A DNA stretch of 64,000 nucleotides from Pontibacter kalidii (GTDB lineage: Bacteria > Bacteroidota > Bacteroidia > Cytophagales > Hymenobacteraceae): contig NZ_CP111079.1 in the NCBI RefSeq assembly GCF_026278245.1, positions 2,916,501 to 2,980,500 on the forward strand, written 5' to 3'. This document shows, one piece after another, positions 54,669-63,544 of the stretch. Under the pieces are notes generated by a model. That model did no database searches and had not been told where the DNA came from. It worked only from the letters and a program-made list of their open reading frames with translations. The position numbers were made by a program, and so were the translations under genes. Numbering within the stretch: the stretch's first letter is position 1; every line of letters begins with the position of its first letter.

Positions 54669-55658
54669 CTAAACCTCACAATTCGAAATTTCTTTGTCAT
54701 ATTTTTGTATTTGCTCAAGTGAGCAGGATACATCTTTATCAATAATATATAATGGCCTATTTTTTACACCCTCAAATGTTTTTCCAACATACAGCCCTAC
54801 CACACCAATTGTGACCAAAGTGCAGCCAGTCAGAAACCATATAGATATAATCAAACTTGCATAACCTAGAACCTCTATATCATTATTTAACCACTTGTAC
54901 AGAGTGAAACCTACAAATACAAATGATAACAGAGCGATAAAAAGACCAAATTTGATTACCATACGAATTGGCTTGTCTGAAAATGCAAGCATTATATCTA
55001 ATGCGAGTCTTAACAGCTTATCAAAGTTATAGTTTGACTTTCCTTGACTTCGTTCCGCATGTTCAACATTTATACTTGTTGTTTCAAAACCTACCCATTG
55101 TACCATTGTAGGAAAGTACCGAATGCTCTCTCTTAAACTTTTTACAGAAGAAATAACTTTACTATTGTAGATGCCAAAGTTTGCAACACTTTCATCTTGA
55201 TGTGTTCCGGTTAAGTATCCTAATGTTCTATAAAATATTTTAGAAAACATTCTTTTTACTAATCGGTCTTTTCTTTCGAACCTTCTTGCAAGAACTACAT
55301 CAAACCCTTCACAAGCTTTTTTATAAAGACTAGTAATCTCTTCCGGTTTGTCCTGTAAGTCACAGTCCATAACCACTATCCATTCCCCTCTGGCAATATC
55401 AATACCCGTTGTTATAGCATAATGCTGCCCAAAGTTTCTACTTAACCTAATTGCTCTGACTCTTGGATTCGCATTAGCGATAGCAACCATTTTCTCCCAA
55501 GATCTGTCCGGACTACGGTCATCAACCAAGATAATCTCATAATTGTCTGTAATGCTCTCTACAGAAGAAGATATTCTAGAAACAAGTTCTTCCAAAACTG
55601 CTTCAGCTTTATACACTGGACTAATCACCGAAATATGAAAGTTGTAGTAATTAGTCAT
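54669..55658 (-). CDS. GtrB-like polyprenyl-phosphate glycosyltransferase (GT2)
   Basis: 329 residues. The GT-A domain has ISVISPVYKAEAVLEELVSRI, YEIILVDDRSPDRSWEKM, SRNFGQHYAITTGIDIARGEWIVVMDCDLQD (DxD in MDCDLQ) and ANFGIYNSKVI. Two C-terminal membrane segments follow (FGLFIALLSFVFVGFTLY, WFLTGCTLVTIGVVGLYVG). This matches GtrB/DPM1-like enzymes that load a sugar onto undecaprenyl phosphate. Its ATG overlaps the stop of the EamA-type gene by four bases. It probably supplies the donor for a side-chain sugar added outside the membrane. Confidence 0.9.
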   Translation of the reverse strand: MTNYYNFHISVISPVYKAEAVLEELVSRISSSVESITDNYEIILVDDRSPDRSWEKMVAIANANPRVRAIRLSRNFGQHYAITTGIDIARGEWIVVMDCDLQDKPEEITSLYKKACEGFDVVLARRFERKDRLVKRMFSKIFYRTLGYLTGTHQDESVANFGIYNSKVISSVKSLRESIRYFPTMVQWVGFETTSINVEHAERSQGKSNYNFDKLLRLALDIMLAFSDKPIRMVIKFGLFIALLSFVFVGFTLYKWLNNDIEVLGYASLIISIWFLTGCTLVTIGVVGLYVGKTFEGVKNRPLYIIDKDVSCSLEQIQKYDKEISNCEV

Positions 55659-56020
55659 AGCTTCGCTGTTATAATAGTACCAATAAATATAAATATTAGC
55701 CCCACAACTTTTCCTATGGTGAGGTTTTCATTTAAGAAAATGACCCCAACTACAAGAACTATAGCAGGCGCTAAACTCATAAATGGATAAGCCTTTGTGA
55801 TTTCAAACTTCGTCATTGCTGCCATCCAAAAAAGTGAGGCTATGAATGCAGAAGCAAAACCTGAAAAAATGAAGGGATCCAATAAAGCATTTACAAGAAA
55901 GATCAACTTATTAGCTAAGGTTTCAGGTAGAACACCTTTTTGACCTAACCGCCACTTGAGTATGATTTGACCATAAACTGTAAAAATTATCGTACCTACT
56001 ATGTATAGATAAGGATTCAT
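55655..56020 (-). CDS. EamA/SMR-type small membrane transporter, possible lipid-sugar flippase
   Basis: 121 residues with four membrane segments: IVGTIIFTVYGQIILKW, FIFSGFASAFIASLFWMAAM, AYPFMSLAPAIVLVVGVIFL and VVGLIFIFIGTIITA. The size and the ILKW...PFM pattern resemble small multidrug-resistance-like proteins such as ArnE/ArnF, which flip undecaprenyl-phosphate sugars. The overlap with the GtrB-like gene suggests it moves that enzyme's product across the membrane, taking the place of GtrA. Function is inferred from context. Confidence 0.8.
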   Translation of the reverse strand: MNPYLYIVGTIIFTVYGQIILKWRLGQKGVLPETLANKLIFLVNALLDPFIFSGFASAFIASLFWMAAMTKFEITKAYPFMSLAPAIVLVVGVIFLNENLTIGKVVGLIFIFIGTIITAKL

Positions 56021-56298
56021 TATTACTAATATTTATTCAAACAACTAGAATTATATAAGCTATTTGCATCACATAGAATCTTTAAACCTGGCTAAAATAT
56101 AGAAAACGAAAAGCCTATAATTTGAAATCGGGTGATACATACTGTTTAGGGAAAGTGTACCTTCTTATGATGCTACTATCTAACTCTGCTTTGCCATATA
56201 TAAGATAGCAGTTCCCCTTTGTCTCATAATTGATTTTAAAAGATCCTCTTCTACAGAAGTTAATAAACAAGTACATAATATTACTTAAAGTCTTACAC

Positions 56299-57354
56299 TT
56301 ACCGGTGCGTGTACTGCTGCTCGTAGTAGCTCTGGTAGTTGCCCGAGGTCACGTTCTCCAGCCACTCGGGGTTCTCCAGGTACCAGTCCACCGTCTTGCT
56401 CAGGCCCTGCTCAAAGGTCACCGACGGTTTCCAGCCCAGCTCGTCCATCAGCTTAGAGGAGTCGATGGCGTAGCGCAGGTCGTGGCCGGCGCGGTCTTTC
56501 ACAAACGTGATCAGCCTACGGGAGTGGCCCTTGTCGCGGCCTAACTTCTCATCCATCTGGTCGCAGAGCAGCTCGATCAGGTCCAGGTTCTTCCACTCGT
56601 TCACGCCGCCGATGTTGTAGGTATCGCCCAGCTTGCCCTCGTGGAAGATCAGGTCAATGGCGCGGGCGTGGTCCAGCACGTAGAGCCAGTCGCGCACGTT
56701 CTCGCCCTTGCCATACACCGGCACCGGGCGCTCGTTTTTGATGTTGTAGATCGCCAGCGGAATAAGCTTCTCGGGGAAGTGGTTCGGCCCGTAGTTGTTC
56801 GAGCAGTTGGATATTTTGATCGGCAGACCATAGGTATGGTGCCAGGCCCGCACGAAATGGTCGGAGCTGGCTTTGGAGGCCGAGTAGGGCGAACGCGGAT
56901 CATAAGCTGTCTCTTCGGTGAACAGTCCCTCTTCTCCCAGCGAGCCGTATACTTCGTCGGTAGAGATGTGGTAGAACAGGTGCTTGCTGAGGTCATCCGC
57001 CCAATGCTTTTTGGCCGCGTTCAGCAGGTTCACCGTGCCGATCACGTTCGTCTGCACGAAGGCCAGCGGGTCGGAGATAGAGCGGTCCACGTGCGACTCG
57101 GCGGCCAGGTGGATCACGGCATCAAATTTATAGGCAGAGAAGATTTCCTCCAGGTAAGCCGCATCCACGATGTCGCCCTTCAGGAAAGTATAATTCTCCC
57201 TATCCTCGATGTCCGACAGGTTCTGCAGGTTACCCGCGTAGGTCAGCTTGTCGAGGTTGTAGATCTGGTAGCCCGGGTACTTGGTAACGAACAGGCGCAC
57301 CACATGCGAGCCGATAAAGCCGGCACCGCCCGTAATCAATATTTTCTTTTTCAA
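56299..57354 (-). CDS. rmlB: dTDP-glucose 4,6-dehydratase
   Basis: 351 residues. ILITGGAGFIGSHVVRLFV is the NAD-binding start; HLAAESHVDRSISDP, HISTDEVYGSLGEEGLFTEE and YSASKASSDHFVRAW (Tyr-X3-Lys) are the catalytic blocks; NNYGPNHFPEKLIPL and GENVRDWLYVLDHARAIDL follow. It converts dTDP-glucose to the 4-keto-6-deoxy sugar, the precursor for WecE and for RmlC. The gene is clearly more GC-rich than all genes from 37 to 56 kb and than rmlC, so it has a different recent history. The 278-bp gap on its left (56021-56298) is AT-rich and has no recognisable feature. Confidence 0.97.
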   Translation of the reverse strand: MKKKILITGGAGFIGSHVVRLFVTKYPGYQIYNLDKLTYAGNLQNLSDIEDRENYTFLKGDIVDAAYLEEIFSAYKFDAVIHLAAESHVDRSISDPLAFVQTNVIGTVNLLNAAKKHWADDLSKHLFYHISTDEVYGSLGEEGLFTEETAYDPRSPYSASKASSDHFVRAWHHTYGLPIKISNCSNNYGPNHFPEKLIPLAIYNIKNERPVPVYGKGENVRDWLYVLDHARAIDLIFHEGKLGDTYNIGGVNEWKNLDLIELLCDQMDEKLGRDKGHSRRLITFVKDRAGHDLRYAIDSSKLMDELGWKPSVTFEQGLSKTVDWYLENPEWLENVTSGNYQSYYEQQYTHR

Positions 57355-57376
57355 CTGTTTAAATTTGGAAACCAGT

Positions 57377-57940
57377 TTATATCTTTTCAGCTATACACTT
57401 CTTAAAAGCTGCAAACGACTCACTTTCTTTATCTTTGTCCGAAACAATGATTTCAGCAGATGGTATTTTCCAATCTATTCCTAGATCCTGGTCACTGTAT
57501 AAAACACTTCCTTCTGACTCTTTATTATAATAGCTATCACACTTATAGAAGAACTCTGCTTCCTTACTAAGCGCTACAAAGCCATGAGCAAAGCCTTTCG
57601 GCATGAAAAGTTGCAGCTTGTTTTCTGCTGACAGCACCACTGAATAGTGTTTTCCGAAGGAAAGCGAGTCAGGCCGCAAATCCACTACCACATCCAGTAC
57701 CTCTCCTTGTAATACCCGTACTAATTTTGCCTGTGCATGGGCACCTCTCTGAAAATGAAGCCCTCTTAGGACGCCATAAGTAGAAAAAGATTGGTTATCC
57801 TGCACGAAATGCACATCGGAAGCAATCAGTCTATTGAACTTTGCTTCATTAAAGCTTTCATAGAAATAACCTCTATTGTCTCCAAATATAGCAGGCTTAA
57901 TAAGGTAGCACCCGGGGAGAGGTGTATTGATAATTTCCAT
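57377..57940 (-). CDS. rmlC: dTDP-4-dehydrorhamnose 3,5-epimerase-like protein
   Basis: 187 residues, cupin-type barrel. PLPGCYLIKPAIFGDNRGYFYESF is the N-terminal family block; VLRGLHFQRGAHAQAKLVRVL contains the catalytic His of the RGLHFQ motif; DLRPDSLSFGKHYSVVLSAEN and LFMPKGFAHGFVALSKEAEFFYKC complete the barrel. It epimerises the RmlB product on the way to dTDP-L-rhamnose. No rmlD is present in the window, so the rhamnose pathway is completed elsewhere or another product is made. It is the first gene of the locus in transcription order, 22 bases before rmlB. AT-rich. Confidence 0.93.
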   Translation of the reverse strand: MEIINTPLPGCYLIKPAIFGDNRGYFYESFNEAKFNRLIASDVHFVQDNQSFSTYGVLRGLHFQRGAHAQAKLVRVLQGEVLDVVVDLRPDSLSFGKHYSVVLSAENKLQLFMPKGFAHGFVALSKEAEFFYKCDSYYNKESEGSVLYSDQDLGIDWKIPSAEIIVSDKDKESESFAAFKKCIAEKI

Positions 57941-58325
57941 TAGAATACTTTGTATACTTCTTTTATTACATTAATTGCCGACTCAGACAGTGCCAGCACT
58001 CACACCAGGTATCCCTGCCTCTTTTGCATTTGGAATACTTAGTGCAATTTTATGCAGAGGCAAAGTTACCTTTAACCTTTTACATTAGCAGCATTCCCTA
58101 AGAAAATATCATATCTTTAATAGAATGACAACATCAACCAGGTTCTTGCTACTTCTGAGCATTTATGCATGATCATCTTCATTGTCTTTACAATGCAAGT
58201 TGCTGTCTTGAAAAAGCAGGAACCGGCTCCAACCACTCTTACCCCCCGAAACAAGTTCGGTATCTAAGACTTCTCCAAGGAAGGGAGCCTTAAAAGCTGT
58301 CGTTCTTCTTTAAGAGAAAACAAAC
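57941..58325. other. 385-bp gap with one CCCCTCC-type repeat (58228-58292)
   Basis: The left part is AT-rich and should hold the promoter of the polysaccharide locus, but no clear box is seen. At 58228-58292 is a CTCCAACCACTCTTACCCCC-type block whose loop carries CCGAAACAAGTTCGG and CTAAGACTTCTCCAAGG. A close relative with the same insert is at 63560-63628. Confidence 0.65.
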
Positions 58326-59552
58326 TCAATTCCTCACCGCAATCATCAACCCCAGCTCCTTATACCTCATCCCAAACCGCTTGGCAATATGCGCATTTGT
58401 GAGGCTACCTTTGTAAATGTAGACCCCGCTGCGGTAGTGCTCGTTCATGAACAGCACCTCGTTGATGCCGCCATACTTGGAGAACTCGGTGAAGATAGGC
58501 GTGAAGATATTAGAAAGTGCCTGCGAGGCCGTGCGTGGTACACGGGAAGGGATGTTGGGGACGCAGTAGTGAATGATATCATACTTGCGGAAGACGGGGC
58601 GGGAGTGGGACGTGATCTCGGAGGTCTCGAAGCAGCCGCCCTGGTCGATGCAGACGTCGATGATGATGGAACCGGGATTCATCTGGGCCACCACGCTCTC
58701 TTCGACCACGCAGGTGATCTGCCCCTCATCGGCCACGAAGGCGCCGATCACCACGTCGGCCTGCTTGATCTCGTTGTACATGATGGCTTTGTCGAGGGTA
58801 GAGGTGAAGATCTGCGCTCCCACGTTGTGCTTCAGGCGGCGGAGTTTGTAGATGTGGTTGTCGAACACCCGCACCTCGGCACCCAGGCCCAGTGCGGCGC
58901 GGGCTGCAAACTCGGCCACAGAGCCGGCACCAAGTATAACTACCTTGGTTGGAGCCACCCCCGTAATGCCCCCCAATATAATTCCCTTGCCCTCGTTGCT
59001 GCTACTCAGGTATTCGGCGGCCACCATCATCACGGTGCTGCCTGCAATCTCGCTCATGGCACGCACCACGGGCTTGGCGTCTGATTTATCCCGGATCAAC
59101 TCAAAGGAAATGGCATTGATCTTCTTGCGGAGCAGGGCGTTGATGTAATCAGAGGTCAGGTTACCAAAGTGCAGAGCTGAAACCAGTGTCTGGCCCGGAC
59201 GCAGGTATTCTATCTCGTCGTAGGTAGGGGGAGCGATTTTCAGGATGATGTCCGCTTCGTATACTTCGTCGGTAGAGTAAACAATACGGGCACCCGCCTC
59301 AGAATACTCGTTGTCGGAATATTTGGAGGGGCTTCCTGCACCTGCCTCTATCTGGATGCGATGCCCCTGATCAGTGAGTTGCTTCACGGAATCCGGCGTC
59401 AGGCCGATGCGGTTCTCCTGGAACGACGACTCCTTCGGAATGCCGATAAACAGGCTGCGACGCCTGTCTTCCACCGCCAGCATCGACTCCTTCGGGTACA
59501 AAGCCTGGCTTGTCGCTATCTTCCCAAACTCTACGGCGAACTTCTCCGTCAT
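58326..59552 (-). CDS. ald: alanine dehydrogenase
   Basis: 408 residues. It interconverts L-alanine and pyruvate with NAD. After a 30-residue N-terminal extension the family pattern begins: IGIPKESSFQENRIGLTPDSV, IEAGAGSPSKYSDNEYSEAG, LVSALHFGNL, then the NAD-binding domain with KVVILGAGSVAEFAARAALG, VRVFDNHIYKLRRL and VIIDVCIDQGGCFETSEITSH. A VPNIPSRVPRTASQALSNIF segment is typical of Ald. Bacteroidota versions with this extension are common. The gene stands between repeat regions and appears monocistronic. Confidence 0.94.
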   Translation of the reverse strand: MTEKFAVEFGKIATSQALYPKESMLAVEDRRRSLFIGIPKESSFQENRIGLTPDSVKQLTDQGHRIQIEAGAGSPSKYSDNEYSEAGARIVYSTDEVYEADIILKIAPPTYDEIEYLRPGQTLVSALHFGNLTSDYINALLRKKINAISFELIRDKSDAKPVVRAMSEIAGSTVMMVAAEYLSSSNEGKGIILGGITGVAPTKVVILGAGSVAEFAARAALGLGAEVRVFDNHIYKLRRLKHNVGAQIFTSTLDKAIMYNEIKQADVVIGAFVADEGQITCVVEESVVAQMNPGSIIIDVCIDQGGCFETSEITSHSRPVFRKYDIIHYCVPNIPSRVPRTASQALSNIFTPIFTEFSKYGGINEVLFMNEHYRSGVYIYKGSLTNAHIAKRFGMRYKELGLMIAVRN

Positions 59553-59574
59553 ACTTTATTTGTTTGTAAACGTT

Positions 59575-59827
59575 ATTAAGTCCCCCTTTGAAGGGGGACT
59601 TTTTCCTGAAATAGTTAATCTCAGCTGTACCAGGTTCACTTTGTCGCCCCCCTACCCCTCAGAGCTGCGGTCGCTACCTTCGAACTCGCGTTCTCGGTAG
59701 TCTAAAGAGGGGAGTCTGTCATTGCTGCTGCTAAAGTATAAGTTTTATAGCCGCTGTCCTCGCACGGACAGGTCGCGACCTGTCCCTACAAGTATAAACC
59801 CGCCCCACCCCCTCCCAGGAGGGGAAT
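59575..59827. repeat. partial repeat island between ald and tsaE
   Basis: CCCCCTTTGAAGGGGG hairpin at 59582-59597; a CCCCTC...GAGGGG hairpin (about 59650-59712) whose loop holds the CTACCTTCGAACTCGCG insert in inverted orientation to that at 37.1 kb; an AAAGTATAAGTTTTATAGCC spacer; the GTCGCGAC-centred palindrome (59766-59785); and CCCCTCCCAGGAGGGG. The order equals that of the left part of island D, but no core element follows. Confidence 0.8.
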
Positions 59828-59910
59828 AACAACTTTCTAACCTTCTAACTTACAGGCTTTCTAACTCCCCAATTCTCTAACTCCTAAACTCCCAAACTCT
59901 CAAACTCCTC
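59828..59910. repeat. CTAACT-type low-complexity repeat, copy 4, running into tsaE
   Basis: Units such as CTTTCTAACTCCC, TTCTCTAACTCC and TAAACTCCCAAACTCTC follow one another and extend past the tsaE stop (59877) into its last codons. Longest of the four copies in the window. Confidence 0.75.
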
Positions 59911-60329
59911 TCCTTCCCTTCCGCATCAGGCTCTAGCTCTACCAGCAGGTAGTGCTCCGGCAGCAGGTTCGGTATCAGGGAGGGCCACTCGATCAGGCAT
60001 AGTTTGCCAGACTCGAAGTATTCGGGCGCACCTATGTCCAGGGCCTCGCGCTCTTCGTTAATCCTATAAAAATCAAAATGGTAAATTAGTTTCCCATTTT
60101 CCCCTTCGTACTCGTTTACAAGGGCAAAGGTCGGGCTGCTCACGTTCTCTTGAACCCCCAGCTGCCGGCAAACCTCTTTTATAAGCGTGGTTTTGCCGGC
60201 GCCCATCGGCCCCTCAAAAAGGATGATAGGCTCCGATGCCGCCGCCTCTAAAAGCACAGAAGCCGCCGCTGGCAAGTCTTCCAACGACGACATCCTGATG
60301 TGTGCCCGCTCAACTCCTGTATTAAACAT
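59877..60329 (-). CDS. tsaE: tRNA threonylcarbamoyladenosine biosynthesis ATPase TsaE
   Basis: 150 residues. TsaE is an ATPase needed with TsaB, TsaC and TsaD to make t6A in tRNA. Motifs: Walker A GPMGAGKTTLIKEVCRQLG (about 40-58), ENVSSPTFALVNEYEG, and IYHFDFYRINEEREALDIG, ending CLIEWPSLIPNLLP. It overlaps the porX gene by eight bases and is translated after it. The last 10 or so codons (KERSLRVWEFRS) are encoded by the CTAACT-type repeat, so the C-terminus has been replaced or extended by the repeat. The ATPase core is complete, so function should be kept. Confidence 0.95.
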   Translation of the reverse strand: MFNTGVERAHIRMSSLEDLPAAASVLLEAAASEPIILFEGPMGAGKTTLIKEVCRQLGVQENVSSPTFALVNEYEGENGKLIYHFDFYRINEEREALDIGAPEYFESGKLCLIEWPSLIPNLLPEHYLLVELEPDAEGKERSLRVWEFRS

Positions 60330-61881
60330 TCTTCGGTGTCAGTGTGATAAACGGTATGATCATCTCCTCCAGCGACACGCCCCCGTGCTGGAAGGTGTCT
60401 TTGTAGTAGTTCACGTAGTAGTTATAGTTGTTCGGATAGGCGAAGAAATAATCCTCTATCGCAAATACAAACGTAGTGGAAACATTGGCCTTTGGCAAGA
60501 AAAATCGCTCCGGTTTGCGCACCGTAAACACATCTTTATCAGTGTAGCCCAGGTTTTTACCGTGCTTGTAGCGCAGGTTGGTATTGGTATTCCTGTCGCC
60601 AATGATCTTGAATGGCCTTTTTACCCGGATGGTGCCGTGGTCGGTAGTGATGATGAGGCGGCCTTTTTTCTCGGCGATAGCTTTTAAAGTGTCGAACAGC
60701 GGCGAGTGCAGGAACCAGGATTTGGTGATGGAGCGGTAGGCCGACTCGTCCGGAGCCAGCTCGCGCACCATGTTGCTGTCGGTGCGGGCATGCGAGAGCA
60801 TATCCACGAAGTTATACACGATCACGTTAAGCTTGTTGTTGTCCAGATTGCTGAACTTGCCAAGCAGGTCGCGGCCCGCCTGCACGTTGGTGATCTTGTG
60901 GTAGCTATGCTTGTCGGTGATGCGGTTCTGCTGGAACTGCAGGTCCAGGAGCTCGGCCTCGTGCAGATTCTTGCCCTCCTCCTCATCGTCGCCTACCCAC
61001 ATATTCGGGTATTTCTTGGCAATCTCGGTAGGTAGCAGGCCTGAGAAAATAGCGTTACGGGCATAGGCCGTGGTGGTCGGAAGGATAGAGTAGAACATCT
61101 CCTCTGAGTCCACGGAGAAGTATTCCGAGATGAGCGGCTCGAGCACCTTCCACTGGTCGTAGCGCAGGTTATCGATCAGGACAAAGTATACCGGGCGGTC
61201 ACTCTCCTTCATCATCGGAAACACGCGCTGCTTAAACAGCTGGTGCGACATCAGCGGGGCCTCCTCATCGCCGTTCATCCAGTCCTCGTAGTTATCCATG
61301 ATAAACTTGGCGAAGTTGGAGTTAGCCTCATCCTTCTGCATGTTGATCACGTCGGCCATACTTTTATTCTCCGTCTCGTCGATCTCCAGCTCCCAGTACA
61401 CCAGTTTTTTGTAGATATCGGCCCACTCCTGCTGGCTCAGGCGCTCGCCGAAAGCCATGCCCAGCTGCCGGAAATCGCGCTGGTAACTCATATTGGTCTT
61501 CTCGCTCACCAGGCGCTTGTTCTCCAGCACCTTTTTAACCGACAACAGGATCTGGTTCGGGTTCAGGGGCTTGATCAGGTAATCGGTGATCTTGGAGCCG
61601 ATAGCTTCCTCCATGATATGCTCTTCCTCGCTTTTGGTGATCATGATCACGGGCACGGCGGGGCGTATGGTCTTGAGCTCATTAAGCGTCTCCAGGCCAC
61701 TGATGCCGGGCATGTTCTCATCGAGAAACACGATGTCGAAATTGCGGTCGCGGAATTCCTCAATGGCGTCGGCGCCACTGTTAACCGGCGTGATGTCGTA
61801 GCCGCGGTCTTCCAGGAACAGGATGTGCGGCTTGAGCAGGTCGATCTCATCATCGGCCCATAAAATATTGTATCTTTGCAT
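60322..61881 (-). CDS. porX: PorX, response regulator with PglZ/alkaline-phosphatase-like effector domain
   Basis: 519 residues. A receiver domain at 1-120 has NILWADDEIDLLKPHI (acidic pocket), VFLDENMP with phospho-acceptor Asp54, and MITKSEE. A helical linker follows, then the PglZ domain (about 205-515): PVYFVLIDNLRYDQWKVLEP, SILPTTTAYARNAIFSGLLP with the likely metal-binding Thr, LIITTDHGTIRV (Asp-His metal ligands) and GGVSLEEMIIPFI. This layout is that of PorX, which with the sensor PorY regulates the type IX secretion system of Bacteroidota and hydrolyses cyclic oligonucleotides in characterised examples. Overlap with tsaE implies co-expression. No porY is near. Confidence 0.95.
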   Translation of the reverse strand: MQRYNILWADDEIDLLKPHILFLEDRGYDITPVNSGADAIEEFRDRNFDIVFLDENMPGISGLETLNELKTIRPAVPVIMITKSEEEHIMEEAIGSKITDYLIKPLNPNQILLSVKKVLENKRLVSEKTNMSYQRDFRQLGMAFGERLSQQEWADIYKKLVYWELEIDETENKSMADVINMQKDEANSNFAKFIMDNYEDWMNGDEEAPLMSHQLFKQRVFPMMKESDRPVYFVLIDNLRYDQWKVLEPLISEYFSVDSEEMFYSILPTTTAYARNAIFSGLLPTEIAKKYPNMWVGDDEEEGKNLHEAELLDLQFQQNRITDKHSYHKITNVQAGRDLLGKFSNLDNNKLNVIVYNFVDMLSHARTDSNMVRELAPDESAYRSITKSWFLHSPLFDTLKAIAEKKGRLIITTDHGTIRVKRPFKIIGDRNTNTNLRYKHGKNLGYTDKDVFTVRKPERFFLPKANVSTTFVFAIEDYFFAYPNNYNYYVNYYKDTFQHGGVSLEEMIIPFITLTPKNV

Positions 61882-62067
61882 AGTATTTATTTCGTTGCTG
61901 GATGTTTGCTATTGGTTATCGGTCTAAACGCCGTGATTCAATTTGTTAAACGGCTGAACAGCGCAGTTGTTAACTCTTGGAGCTGATGCAGTTTACTGCG
62001 CAGAATTTATCATCCCCCACCCCCTTCCATGGGGATGAAGGCACTATCAGGAAGAACACCTGGTTCT

Positions 62068-62184
62068 GCCGCAAGATTGTATCTTGTGGCCAAATTTGGG
62101 GCCAGTTTTGAACTGGCGTAAACATTAATAAATCGTGCAAGTTAAAAACTAGCCTCTTTACCACCACAAGTTGAAAACTTGCGG
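62068..62184. repeat. three variable-stem hairpins upstream of the HD gene
   Basis: Gap 61882-62228. GCCGCAAGATTGTATCTTG (62068-62086, closing TGGC) is a close relative of 32814-32836; GCCAGTTTTGAACTGGC (62101-62117) and CCACAAGTTGAAAACTTG (62164-62181, closing CGG) have other stems but the same style. The rest of the gap has no recognisable feature. Confidence 0.75.
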
Positions 62185-62228
62185 TATATATACCTGGTTA
62201 GTTAACCTACATCCAAATCACTGGTTTT

Positions 62229-63461
62229 GTGAACAAGAAAAAGATCTTCAACGACCCTGTTTACGGCTTTATCACGGCCCCGACAGAACTTATTTTTGAT
62301 ATCATCGAGCATCCGTATTTCCAGCGCCTTCGCCGCGTAAAGCAGCTGGGGCTTACGGAGATGGTATATCCGGGTGCGCTCCATACCCGATTTCATCACG
62401 CGTTGGGCGCCATGCACCTGATGGACACGGCGCTTCAGACCCTGCGCAGTAAAAATAACGAAATAAACGATACCGAATACGAGGCCTCGCTTATCGCCAT
62501 CCTGCTGCACGACGTGGGGCACGGCCCTTTTTCGCATGCCCTGGAGACGGCTATCTTCAAAAATGTGCATCACGAGCACCTCTCGCTGCACATCATGCAC
62601 CTGCTAAACGAGCACTTTGGCGGAAGATTGGCCTTAGCGATCGATATTTTCACAGATAATTACCACAGACGCTTTTTCCACCAGCTTGTATCGAGCCAGC
62701 TGGACGTGGATCGTCTTGATTACCTGAACCGCGACAGCTTCTATACGGGCGTTTACGAAGGTAAGATCGGAGCCGACCGTATTATTAAGATGCTGGATGT
62801 GGCTAACGACAAGCTGGTGGTGGAGGAAAAGGCCATCTATAGCATCGAGAACTTCCTGGTGAGCCGCCGCCTGATGTACTGGCAGGTGTACCTGCACAAG
62901 ACCGTGATCAGTGCCGAGAATATGGTGCTGCGCGTGGTGCAGCGGGCCAGGGAGCTGATGCAGCGTGGCGTGGATGTGCCGGCAAGTCCCTGCCTCCGCT
63001 TCTTTCTCTCTTCTGACCTGACGATGGATGACTTTAAGCGCGACAAAAGTATATTGAGCCGCTTCGTTTCCCTCGACGACCACGACATCTGGAGCGGTAT
63101 AAAGGAGTGGGCTATGCACCCGGACTTTATACTTTCATACCTGGCCCAAAGTATACTGAGCCGCAAGCTTTTTAAAGTGTTCATCTCTGCCAAACCCATA
63201 GATCCGGACATGATGCTGGGTATAAAGGAGCTGGTGCAGGAGAAATATAACCTGGAGGAAGAGGAGGTAAAATACCTCATGATCTCAGGCAAGATTGGCA
63301 ACAACGCCTATGACGTGGAGGGCCAGACGATCGATATGCTCACCAAATCGGGCTATGTGGTAGACGTAGCCGAGGCCTCTGACCTGCCTAACATTCGCGC
63401 CCTGAGCTATAAGGTAGAGAAGCATTTTGTCTGTTATCCTAAGGAAGTGGCGCATTTGTAG
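62229..63461 (+). CDS. HD-domain phosphohydrolase (dNTPase-like)
   Basis: 410 residues starting with GTG at 62229. NDPVYGFITAPTELIFDIIEHP begins a family of HD-superfamily hydrolases related to dNTP triphosphohydrolases and SAMHD1-type proteins. The metal-binding motif is complete: TRFHHALGAMHLMD (His), LLHDVGHGPFSHALE (His-Asp) and SSQLDVDRLDYLNRDS (Asp). The C-terminal half is helical (SRRLMYWQVYLHKTV). Bacteroidota homologues are widespread, with substrates not firmly known; nucleotide triphosphates are likely. Twice the sequence AAAGTATA encodes Ser-Ile within it. It is followed by repeat island E. Confidence 0.9.
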   Translation: MNKKKIFNDPVYGFITAPTELIFDIIEHPYFQRLRRVKQLGLTEMVYPGALHTRFHHALGAMHLMDTALQTLRSKNNEINDTEYEASLIAILLHDVGHGPFSHALETAIFKNVHHEHLSLHIMHLLNEHFGGRLALAIDIFTDNYHRRFFHQLVSSQLDVDRLDYLNRDSFYTGVYEGKIGADRIIKMLDVANDKLVVEEKAIYSIENFLVSRRLMYWQVYLHKTVISAENMVLRVVQRARELMQRGVDVPASPCLRFFLSSDLTMDDFKRDKSILSRFVSLDDHDIWSGIKEWAMHPDFILSYLAQSILSRKLFKVFISAKPIDPDMMLGIKELVQEKYNLEEEEVKYLMISGKIGNNAYDVEGQTIDMLTKSGYVVDVAEASDLPNIRALSYKVEKHFVCYPKEVAHL

Positions 63462-63544
63462 TGACACATTAGTTCCAACCGCCCCAGCCTTTCAGAAACT
63501 GTGTATTCTAAGCACCTCGCGGTGTCCGGAGGTCCCGCGAGTAT

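Noticed and set aside
57377..57940. Complete dTDP-rhamnose operon
   Set aside because: rmlA, rmlB and rmlC are present but rmlD is not in the window, and rmlA lies apart with the wec genes.
60322..61881. PglZ domain as part of a BREX phage-defence system
   Set aside because: The domain is fused to a receiver domain in PorX arrangement and no other BREX gene is near.
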